NCBI GenBank assembly: GCA_012521625.1
Contig: JAAYLY010000012.1
Coordinates: forward strand, 1-10,477
Source: Tissierellia bacterium
GTDB lineage: Bacteria > Bacillota > Clostridia > Tissierellales > Tissierellaceae
Direction: 5' to 3'
DNA length: 10,477 nucleotides
Within the stretch, counting starts at the first letter, position 1, and the number at the start of each line of letters is the position of its first letter. Below the pieces are notes generated by a model. The model saw nothing but the letters and a program-made list of their open reading frames with translations, made no database searches and had not been told where the DNA came from. The translations under genes were made by a program, and so were the position numbers. Positions 4,878 to 10,477 of the stretch are shown here, one piece after another.

Positions 4878-7199
4878 ATGTTGACTAAAATTAGAAAGAG
4901 GGACGGAAGGGAAGTTCCATTTAACATAGAGAAGATAGCTAACGCTATCTTTAAAGCTGCCCAGGCTGCAGGCGGCCAGGATTATGAAACTTCTATGAAC
5001 TTGGCTGAAAAGGTGGCCAAGATCTGCAACGAAAGATTTGCAGATGAAATACCTGGTGTAGAGGATATACAAGATATCGTAGAAAAGGTCCTTATAGAGG
5101 AGGGACATGCTAAAACTGCCAAAAATTATATCCTATACAGGGCTGAGAGAAGCAAGGTTAGGGAGATGAACTCCAGGCTGATGAAGGTCTTAGGGGACCT
5201 AACCTTTAAGGATGCCAAGGAATCAGATATTAAGAGGGAAAATGCAAATATAGACGGGGATACGGCCATGGGAACCATGTTGAAATACGGTTCCGAAGGG
5301 GCCAAGGCCTTCTATGAACTTTTTGTACTAAATCCTGAACATTCCAGGGCCCATAAGTCAGGGGATATACATATACACGACCTAGACTTCTTAACCTTAA
5401 CAACTACTTGCTGCCAAATCGATATAGTAAAATTATTTGAAAATGGCTTTAGTACAGGCCATGGCTTTATTAGGGAGCCTCAAAATATTGCCTCCTATTC
5501 ATCCTTAGCCTGTATAGCCATCCAATCAAACCAAAACGACCAGCATGGGGGTCAAAGTATACCAAACTTTGATTACGGCATGGCCATAGGTGTTCGCAAG
5601 ACCTATATAAAGGACTATAGGAACAATATTAAGAAATCCATCCAATTGATGTTGCCGGAACTAGACTTAAACGAAAACATAGACTATATCTTCAACATCT
5701 TGGAGAAGGAATATAAGCTAACTCCTTCTATGGGCAATAACGAGGAATACCTAAAGAAGGAAGGAGAATACCTACTAGAAATCTTAAACGATGAAAAGCT
5801 TGTTAAGAGGATTCAAGACTTTGCCTTAAAGAACGCCTATAAGGATACGGACAGAAAGACTTACCAAGCCATGGAAGCCCTAATTCACAACTTAAATACT
5901 ATGCATTCCAGGGCTGGAGCTCAGATACCCTTTAGCTCCATCAACTATGGTACCGATACTTCTGTAGAGGGTAGGATGGTTATCAAAAACCTACTACTAA
6001 GTACGGAAAGGGGTTTAGGAAATGGGGAGACCCCAATATTCCCAATCCAAATCTTTAAGGTAAAGGAAGGAATAAACTACAACGAAGGAGATCCAAACTA
6101 CGACCTATTTAAGCTGGCTTGTAGGGTAAGCGCCAAGAGGTTGTTCCCTAACTTCTCCTTCATAGATGCGCCCTTTAACCTACAATACTATGAGGAAGGT
6201 AGACCAGAAACGGAAATAGCCTATATGGGTTGTAGAACTAGGGTTATAGGTAACGTCCATGACAGGGATAGGGAGATAGTCTATGGTAGGGGTAACCTAA
6301 GCTTTACAACCATCAACCTGCCTAGACTAGGTATAGAAAACAGTGGAGATATTGAAGGCTTTTACAAGCAGCTGGACAAGACTATAGACCTGGTAATAGC
6401 CCAATTATTAGAGAGGTTTGAGATTCAGGCCAATAAAAAGGTTAAAAACTTCCCCTTCCTAATGGGACAGGGAGTCTGGATAGATTCAGATAAGTTAAAT
6501 AGCGAAGATACCATCAGGGAAGTTCTAAAGCATGGTACCCTATCAGTAGGCTTTATAGGCTTAGCTGAATGCCTAAAGGCCCTTATAGGTAAACACCATG
6601 GTGAGTCTGAAGAGGCTCAAAAATTAGGCTTAGAAATCATAGGCCATATGAGGAAGAGGATGGATGATATATCCCAGGAGTTGAAGTTAAACTTTACCCT
6701 ATTGGGTACACCTGCTGAAGGTCTATCCGGCAGATTCGTTAGAATTGATAGGGAGAAATATGGTGTAATCCCAGGGGTTACGGATAGGGAATACTACACC
6801 AACAGCTTCCACATCCCTGTATATTACAAGATCTCAGCCTATAATAAAATCATGTTAGAAGCCCCATACCATGAATTGACCAATGCAGGCCATATAACCT
6901 ATGTGGAGGTAGACGGAGATCCTACTATGAACCTAGATGCCTTTGAAAAAATCATCAGGGTCATGAAGGAAGCAGGAATAGGCTACGGCTCCATCAACCA
7001 CCCTGTGGATAGGGACCCAATCTGTGGATATACTGGAGTTATCGATGATGTTTGTCCACAATGTGGCAGGGAAGAGGGGGATGTACCATTCCATAGGATT
7101 AGAAGGATTACAGGATACCTGGTAGGAACACTAGATAGATTTAATGATGCAAAGCGAGCTGAGGAACGTGATAGGGTTAAACACTTTGCAGTCAAATAA
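4878..7199 (+). CDS. nrdD: Anaerobic (class III) ribonucleoside-triphosphate reductase, catalytic subunit
   Basis: NrdD reduces ribonucleoside triphosphates to deoxyribonucleotides for DNA synthesis, using an oxygen-sensitive glycyl radical. The protein has 773 residues. Residues 3-95 form an ATP cone, the allosteric nucleotide site (IRKRDGREVPFNIEKIANAI). The catalytic barrel follows, with IHIHDLD (164-170) and candidate active-site cysteines in TTTCCQ (178-179) and MGCRTR (C452). The C-terminal glycyl-radical loop reads RRITGYLVGTLDRF with G746. Before it, C716, C726 and C729 (PICG...CPQCG) are zinc-site cysteines; only three are obvious where the classic site has four. ATG 4878 follows GGGGG at 4862-4866 with a longish 11-base gap. 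The promoter carries NrdR-like boxes and nrdG overlaps or abuts downstream. It appears intact. Confidence 0.97.
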   Translation: MLTKIRKRDGREVPFNIEKIANAIFKAAQAAGGQDYETSMNLAEKVAKICNERFADEIPGVEDIQDIVEKVLIEEGHAKTAKNYILYRAERSKVREMNSRLMKVLGDLTFKDAKESDIKRENANIDGDTAMGTMLKYGSEGAKAFYELFVLNPEHSRAHKSGDIHIHDLDFLTLTTTCCQIDIVKLFENGFSTGHGFIREPQNIASYSSLACIAIQSNQNDQHGGQSIPNFDYGMAIGVRKTYIKDYRNNIKKSIQLMLPELDLNENIDYIFNILEKEYKLTPSMGNNEEYLKKEGEYLLEILNDEKLVKRIQDFALKNAYKDTDRKTYQAMEALIHNLNTMHSRAGAQIPFSSINYGTDTSVEGRMVIKNLLLSTERGLGNGETPIFPIQIFKVKEGINYNEGDPNYDLFKLACRVSAKRLFPNFSFIDAPFNLQYYEEGRPETEIAYMGCRTRVIGNVHDRDREIVYGRGNLSFTTINLPRLGIENSGDIEGFYKQLDKTIDLVIAQLLERFEIQANKKVKNFPFLMGQGVWIDSDKLNSEDTIREVLKHGTLSVGFIGLAECLKALIGKHHGESEEAQKLGLEIIGHMRKRMDDISQELKLNFTLLGTPAEGLSGRFVRIDREKYGVIPGVTDREYYTNSFHIPVYYKISAYNKIMLEAPYHELTNAGHITYVEVDGDPTMNLDAFEKIIRVMKEAGIGYGSINHPVDRDPICGYTGVIDDVCPQCGREEGDVPFHRIRRITGYLVGTLDRFNDAKRAEERDRVKHFAVK

Positions 7200-7683
7200 A
7201 TTGAGGATAGCAGGAATAGTAGAAGAATCCATCGTAGATGGGCCGGGTATAAGACTTACCGTCTTTACCCAGGGCTGCAGCCATAACTGCCCTGGCTGCC
7301 ACAATCCCCAGACCCATGATTATAGGGGTGGAATGGAGATGGATATTGAGGAAATAGTTAAGATGGTGAAAGCCAATCCTATGTTGGATGGTATCACCCT
7401 AAGTGGTGGAGAGCCCTTCGACCAGGCCATAGCCTGCGCCAATCTAGCTAGGAGGATTAAGGAGCTGGGCCTAAGTGTAGTAGTCTATTCCGGCTATAAA
7501 TATGAATATCTATTACAAAAAGAGGAATATAGACAGCTTTTACAAGTGGCCGACATCCTAATAGATGGCCGATTCGATATAAGTAAGAAGGACCTTACCC
7601 TACCCTTTAGGGGTTCTTCCAATCAGAGGATTATTGATTTAAAGAAGAGCTTATCTAGCAATAGGATCTATATAGCATCGTAA
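7186..7683 (+). CDS. nrdG: Anaerobic ribonucleotide reductase activating protein (radical SAM)
   Basis: NrdG uses a 4Fe-4S cluster and S-adenosylmethionine to place the glycyl radical on NrdD. With the TTG start at 7186 it has 165 residues, normal for the family. The cluster motif CSHNCPGC (C31, C35, C38) is of the CxxxCxxC type; SIVDGPGIR precedes it and LSGGEPF follows for SAM binding. The start is uncertain. TTG 7186 has AGGG (7173-7176) nine bases upstream and overlaps nrdD by 14 bases; TTG 7201 lies just after the nrdD stop but has no ribosome site; ATG 7144 would add 14 residues of shifted nrdD coding sequence. Co-transcription with nrdD is clear. A terminator follows at 7767-7799. Confidence 0.93.
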   Translation: MQSNKLRIAGIVEESIVDGPGIRLTVFTQGCSHNCPGCHNPQTHDYRGGMEMDIEEIVKMVKANPMLDGITLSGGEPFDQAIACANLARRIKELGLSVVVYSGYKYEYLLQKEEYRQLLQVADILIDGRFDISKKDLTLPFRGSSNQRIIDLKKSLSSNRIYIAS

Positions 7684-7766
7684 TTTATCTTACAGTGACT
7701 TTCATAAAACATATGAGTCCAATCTTAATGTTTTGATATATAGGTATAGGATGTATATAAATATAA

Positions 7767-7799
7767 AAAGGCGAACTAATTAGGTTCGTCTTTATTTTA
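7767..7799 (+). terminator. Terminator of nrdDG
   Basis: A 10-bp stem pairs 7767-7776 with 7784-7793, including one G-T wobble, around a seven-base loop. TTTATTTTA follows as the T-rich tail. It ends where the symporter remnant becomes readable. Confidence 0.82.
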
Positions 7800-7910
7800 T
7801 GCCCATTCATGGGAAGGGTTGTACCAAATATTGTTGGTGACGTGGCGGCAGCAGTTGTTGTTGCTAAATCTGAAAAAACCCTAAATACTGATGGGGTTAA
7901 AGCTACTTAA
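7797..7910 (+). pseudogene. 3' remnant of a dicarboxylate/amino-acid:cation symporter gene
   Basis: The frame ending at TAA 7908-7910 reads CPFMGRVVPNIVGDVAAA, then VVVAKSEKTLN and a short tail. This resembles the extreme C-terminus of sodium/proton:dicarboxylate or glutamate symporters (DAACS family), where an MGR-x-x-x-N-x-x-GD block is followed by A-x-x-V-x-AKSE. Only about 35 codons survive of a normal 400 or so. No matching sequence is readable upstream, because the nrdDG terminator starts there. ATG 7809 has GGGAAGGG after it but no ribosome site before it, so expression is unlikely. The tail keeps its own terminator (7950-7993), which suggests the 5' part was deleted. The alternative is an unrelated 33-residue peptide. 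The family call is from memory of the motif. Confidence 0.6.
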
Positions 7911-7949
7911 AAAATCTAGAATTTATTTTTATAGCATTAAATAGCATTG

Positions 7950-7993
7950 AAAAAGACTATAGGATGAATTAATTCATACCCTATAGTCTTTTT
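7950..7993. terminator. Bidirectional rho-independent terminator
   Basis: A perfect 14-bp stem pairs 7950-7963 (AAAAAGACTATAGG) with 7980-7993. The interior 7964-7977 is itself a perfect palindrome, so the whole folds as one long hairpin. The A tract on the left and T tract on the right let it act on both strands. It would serve the symporter remnant (plus) and the DUF4349 lipoprotein gene (minus). Confidence 0.85.
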
Positions 7994-8089
7994 ATGTTTC
8001 ATAAATAATTTTTATATAGTAAATTTGTATTTTGCCTGTAAAAGCAAGAAAATAATATAAGGAATATTTATATACGGCCAGTTGGATTA

Positions 8090-8974
8090 TTAATCTAATC
8101 TATTCCCCTTACCCCTAATCTTCTTAAATATCCTATATGAAATAAAGAGTATAATCCCAATCAATACTAGAAATGGTGCCAGGTATATAAGCCCTATGAC
8201 CATATTCTGCAGGCCATCTACGAAGTTATAAAGGGAATGTTCAATGGCATTTTTAATTCTAGTGCCAAAGCTGGTTTCAACGGTTTCTGTACTGGTTAGT
8301 TTATCTACCTCCTGTATATGGAGGATAAAAGTACTATAGTCCACCCTATCATCAATATCCATCAGTTGTGAATTAAGCCTTTCCTTTTCATAGATGACTT
8401 CCGTCAATTGATTTTCTAAAGCTATAAGGTCTTCAATCTTTTCTGCCTTTTCCATTAGACTTAGAAGGCGTTCTTCTTTGACGGTAACCACTCTTAATCT
8501 AGCTTCTATGTCCTTATAGCTCTTAGTCACATCATCTTTACTGGTACTTTCTGAAATAATATTGCCAATCTGTTGTAAATCCTTCTTAAAGCTGGTAATA
8601 TCATCTTGTGGAACCCTTATGGTATAATAGCCATGTCTATAACTTCTATTATTGTAATGTCGGTTGTAGGAGATATTGGATGATTCTACATAAGCTTGGT
8701 ATTCTTCGATTAGGTCCATCAGTTGCTCAATACTTTCATTAAATTCCGTAGTTTCAAATTCTAGATTGATGGTGGTAATAATCTTTTCGGCTTCCAATTC
8801 AGCCTCCAAGCCTCCATCCTCTCTGACTCCTTCAACTGGAGGCGCGGCAGGAGCACTAGATGAGCCTGAATCATAAGCCATTTCACCCTTAGTATTAGCA
8901 CTGCAGCCTAGGGCATATAGTATTATTACCATCAGGCTAAGTGCTAAGAGAAGATTTTTCCGAAATTTTTTCAT
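8090..8974 (-). CDS. DUF4349-type lipoprotein with C-terminal membrane anchor
   Basis: This is a 294-residue envelope protein on the minus strand. Its ATG at 8974 is preceded by a good AAGGAGATG ribosome site. Residues 1-23 form a lipoprotein signal (KKFRKN, then a hydrophobic run) ending in YALGC with C24 as the probable lipidated cysteine. A low-complexity Ser/Pro/Ala and acidic linker (about 25-62) follows. The folded part (about 64-222) has the DUF4349 look: ITTINLEFE at the start, a YYTIRVP strand (116-122), a charged coiled coil (about 150-208) and a DYSTF-x-LHI strand (212-220). A transmembrane helix (about 257-280) and a basic tail (RIFKKIRGKGNR) close it. Lipid plus helix would hold both ends at the membrane. 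The function of the family is unknown. It is divergent from the UPF0340 gene. Confidence 0.85.
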   Translation of the reverse strand: MKKFRKNLLLALSLMVIILYALGCSANTKGEMAYDSGSSSAPAAPPVEGVREDGGLEAELEAEKIITTINLEFETTEFNESIEQLMDLIEEYQAYVESSNISYNRHYNNRSYRHGYYTIRVPQDDITSFKKDLQQIGNIISESTSKDDVTKSYKDIEARLRVVTVKEERLLSLMEKAEKIEDLIALENQLTEVIYEKERLNSQLMDIDDRVDYSTFILHIQEVDKLTSTETVETSFGTRIKNAIEHSLYNFVDGLQNMVIGLIYLAPFLVLIGIILFISYRIFKKIRGKGNRLD

Positions 8975-8997
8975 AATATCATCTCCTTGTTAATTAG

Positions 8998-9028
8998 ATT
9001 ATATCCAGCTTATAAAAATAAGTGGATA
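8998..9028. promoter_or_regulatory. Inverted repeat in the divergent intergenic region
   Basis: TATCCA(G)CTTAT at 9002-9013 mirrors ATAAGTGGATA at 9018-9028: an 11-bp match with one bulged G and an AAAA centre. On the minus strand a perfect TATAAT (9003 down to 8998) overlaps its edge, so it could be an operator for the lipoprotein gene. No good -35 accompanies that box. An RNA hairpin in an untranslated leader is the alternative. Confidence 0.4.
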
Positions 9029-9052
9029 CAAATTAGTTACAATATTGTAGGG

Positions 9053-9058
9053 TATAAT
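9053..9058 (+). promoter_or_regulatory. -10 box of the UPF0340 gene
   Basis: A perfect TATAAT lies 49 bases before the ATG. No convincing -35 is found at 15-19 bases upstream, so the promoter may need an activator or another sigma factor. Confidence 0.4.
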
Positions 9059-9107
9059 GATAAATAATAGATTAAATGAAATAATTGCTGTCTAAGGAGG
9101 TTAGGGT

Positions 9108-9650
9108 ATGGATTTAGAAAAAATAAAGAGGGATGTAAGGCAGGTAACTTTAGAATTGTTGGAAGCAGCCAAGTTGGATCCTAAGGACGCAGTGGTCATT
9201 GGAGGAAGTAGCAGTGAGATTATAGGTAAAAAGCTAGGTTCTGCTACTAATATTGAAGTGGCAAGGGCGGTAATGGGCACCATAATCCCCATCCTAAAGG
9301 AAAGGGATATATTTCCTGTAGTCCAATGCTGCGAACATATAAACCGTGCCCTGGTAGTGGAAAGGGAATATGCTAAACTCCATAGGCTGGATCCGGTAAA
9401 TGTAATCCCAGTGGAAACGGCTGGAGGAGGCTTTGCAACGGCAGCCTATGAACTCCTAGATGACCCAGTGGTAGTAGAGCATGTAGGTGTTCAAGCTGGT
9501 ATCGATATAGGGGATGTCTTTATAGGAATGCATATAAAGGGTGTAGGAGTAGTAGTTAGAAGTGAGATAAAGGAAATTGGAGAGGCCCACTTAAGCATGA
9601 TCCGAACAAGGCCTAAACTAATAGGCGGAGTTAGGGCTAAGCATTTCTAA
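9108..9650 (+). CDS. UPF0340 / YwlG-like protein (TIGR01440 family)
   Basis: This 180-residue, apparently cytoplasmic protein belongs to the UPF0340 family, typified by Bacillus subtilis YwlG, whose function is not established. Its conserved blocks are all present: GGSSSEIIG (32-40), QCCEHINRALVVER (73-86), ETAGGGFATAAYE (103-115), and RTRPKLIGGVRAKHF at the C-terminus. Length is normal. ATG 9108 follows a near-perfect Shine-Dalgarno TAAGGAGG (9093-9100) at the usual distance. There is no signal peptide or membrane segment. The adjacent cysteines C74-C75 next to a His (EH) could bind a metal or be reactive, but this is only inference. The prenyltransferase-like gene starts 63 bases downstream without a clear terminator, so the two may be co-transcribed. 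Confidence 0.92.
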   Translation: MDLEKIKRDVRQVTLELLEAAKLDPKDAVVIGGSSSEIIGKKLGSATNIEVARAVMGTIIPILKERDIFPVVQCCEHINRALVVEREYAKLHRLDPVNVIPVETAGGGFATAAYELLDDPVVVEHVGVQAGIDIGDVFIGMHIKGVGVVVRSEIKEIGEAHLSMIRTRPKLIGGVRAKHF

Positions 9651-9713
9651 TTTAGTAGGGTATTGATTCCTAAATTATGGAAATAATAGCCTAAATGAAA
9701 GGGAGTGATTAAT

Positions 9714-10358
9714 TTGAGAATACCTAATCATTTAGGCGTCATACCCGATGGGAACAGGCGCTGGGCAGTAAGAAATGGAATGACCAAGGAAAAGGGATAC
9801 GATAGTGGATTAGACCCAGGTTTAAGGGTATTTAAATTATGTGAAGAAGTGGGAATAAAAGAACTTACCTTTTACGGCTTTACCATGGATAATACTAAAA
9901 GGCCAAGGGTTCAGAGACTGGCCTTTACTAAGGCGTGTGTAGATGCGGTCAAGCTACTATCTAAGGAAAATGCCGAACTATTAGTTATAGGAAATACGGA
10001 ATCTAAAATGTTCCCAGAGGAGCTTATGCCTTATACAAAAGAAAGAAAGAGATTTGGCAAGGGTGGAATTAAGGTAAATTTTTTAGTAAACTATGATTGG
10101 AAGTGGGACGTTGGAAACCTTATAAATGGTAATGGCAATCCTAAAAGCCCTATGGAATATATTAAGTCTAAGGATATTTCCCGAGTAGACCTTATTATTA
10201 GGTGGGGTGGTAGGTGCCGTTTAAGTGGATTTTTACCCTTACAGGCCGTATATTCTGACTTTTTTATTGTAGAAGATCTTTGGCCTGATTTTAAAGAAGA
10301 ACACTTCCATGAAGCCTTAGCTTGGTATGATAAACAAGATATTACATTAGGTGGCTAA
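9714..10358 (+). CDS. Divergent short cis-prenyltransferase, UppS family
   Basis: UppS-family enzymes condense isopentenyl diphosphate onto an allylic diphosphate; the usual product, undecaprenyl diphosphate, carries cell-wall precursors. This copy has 214 residues, against about 245-250 for typical UppS. TTG 9714 is preferred over GTG 9705 because AAAGGGAGTGAT (9698-9709) is correctly spaced only for the TTG. Visible motifs are HLGVIPDGNRRWA (5-17, D12 equivalent to E. coli Asp26), LTFYGFTMDNTKRP (51-64) and RWGGRCRLSGFLPLQAVYSD (163-182). It departs from the norm: the conserved Glu of RTGGE is R167, the Mg-binding Glu of YSE is D182, and NYGGR is NYDWK. I infer a different chain length or substrate, or reduced activity. 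It is probably not the organism's main UppS. Confidence 0.82.
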   Translation: MRIPNHLGVIPDGNRRWAVRNGMTKEKGYDSGLDPGLRVFKLCEEVGIKELTFYGFTMDNTKRPRVQRLAFTKACVDAVKLLSKENAELLVIGNTESKMFPEELMPYTKERKRFGKGGIKVNFLVNYDWKWDVGNLINGNGNPKSPMEYIKSKDISRVDLIIRWGGRCRLSGFLPLQAVYSDFFIVEDLWPDFKEEHFHEALAWYDKQDITLGG

Positions 10359-10386
10359 CTCTCAATTTTTGAGAGTTGCTTTTTTT
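10357..10386 (+). terminator. Terminator overlapping the prenyltransferase stop
   Basis: A perfect 9-bp stem pairs 10357-10365 with 10369-10377 around a TTT loop. Seven T residues follow at 10380-10386. The left arm includes the last two bases of the TAA stop codon. Confidence 0.88.
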
Positions 10387-10418
10387 GAAAGAAATCATAG
10401 AGGGAAAGAAGGGATATA

Positions 10419-10477
10419 TTGGAAAAAAGATTAAATTTAAGGTCATTTCTAATCATTAATCTAGGTACTATTATAAC
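10419..10477 (+). CDS. Start of a membrane protein gene, truncated by the window edge
   Basis: TTG 10419 follows AAGAAGGGA (10407-10415 region) at a good distance and opens a frame to the right edge. It begins MEKRLNLRSFLIINLGTII: a basic start and then a hydrophobic segment, as in a first transmembrane helix. The INLGTII stretch resembles the start of YitT-family membrane proteins, but 19 residues are too few to be sure. Confidence 0.5.
   Translation, partial: MEKRLNLRSFLIINLGTII

Larger units (their letters stand above)
7684..8089. other. 406-base intergenic region with a gene remnant
   Basis: Between nrdG and the minus-strand lipoprotein gene I see a small bulged hairpin (7697-7719), the nrdDG terminator (7767-7799), a symporter gene remnant (7797-7910), its terminator (7950-7993), and then about 95 AT-rich bases without recognisable features. 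Confidence 0.7.

Noticed and set aside
4785..5108. 107-codon minus-strand frame over the nrdD promoter and start
   Set aside because: It is antisense to the well-supported nrdD start and promoter, has no recognisable domain, and is explained as a shadow.
6983..7195. 70-codon minus-strand frame in the nrdD 3' end
   Set aside because: It is antisense to the conserved glycyl-radical region and has no independent support.
7809..7910. A functional 33-residue small protein
   Set aside because: No upstream ribosome site is seen and the sequence looks like the tail of a larger membrane transporter, so a gene remnant is more likely.
9705..9713. GTG 9705 as start of the prenyltransferase
   Set aside because: The GTG lies inside the Shine-Dalgarno sequence itself; TTG 9714 is correctly spaced and matches where the family usually begins.
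1..10477. CRISPR array, mobile element, tRNA, rRNA, T-box or known riboswitch
   Set aside because: I found no regularly spaced long repeats, transposase motifs, terminal repeats, cloverleaf structures or recognisable riboswitch cores on either strand.

Overview
The window looks like an ordinary chromosomal segment of a strictly anaerobic, low-GC Firmicute of the class Clostridia, possibly Tissierellia-like (inference). The DNA is AT-rich, arginine is mostly AGG/AGA, and leucine and isoleucine often use CTA and ATA. Every stop codon I can see is TAA. TTG and GTG starts with strong Shine-Dalgarno sites are frequent. The only ribonucleotide reductase visible is the oxygen-sensitive class III enzyme. 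No rRNA, tRNA, CRISPR array, phage gene or transposase is recognisable.

Layout from left to right. (1) A strong UUCG-loop terminator closes a gene outside the window. (2) A secreted protein with a C-terminal copper-amine-oxidase-N/stalk domain follows, behind a promoter with four 11-bp-phased TAAC-like half-sites. (3) A 386-base gap holds an AT-rich hairpin, a strong terminator and possibly a small RNA. (4) A tight operon encodes dihydrofolate reductase, an ABC ATPase and a 540-residue ABC-2-like permease. (5) A 354-base gap holds a terminator and a promoter overlapped by a tandem pair of NrdR-box-like palindromes. (6) nrdD and nrdG follow, encoding anaerobic ribonucleotide reductase and its radical-SAM activase, then a terminator. 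(7) About 35 codons from the 3' end of a dicarboxylate/amino-acid:cation symporter survive as a gene remnant, with a bidirectional terminator behind them. (8) A minus-strand DUF4349-type lipoprotein gene is divergent from (9) a plus-strand UPF0340/YwlG-like gene and a divergent short cis-prenyltransferase (UppS family) gene. (10) After another terminator, a membrane-protein gene, perhaps YitT family, starts and runs off the right edge.

Functional links: DHFR and class III ribonucleotide reductase both feed DNA precursor synthesis, but they are separate transcription units. The NrdR sites imply that nrdDG is repressed when deoxynucleotides are plentiful. The stalk protein, the DUF4349 lipoprotein, the ABC exporter and the prenyltransferase-like enzyme all concern the envelope, but nothing shows that they form one system. 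I found no convincing new multi-gene system. The best leads are the phased operator at 85-126, the NrdR box pair, the symporter relic and the altered active site of the prenyltransferase.
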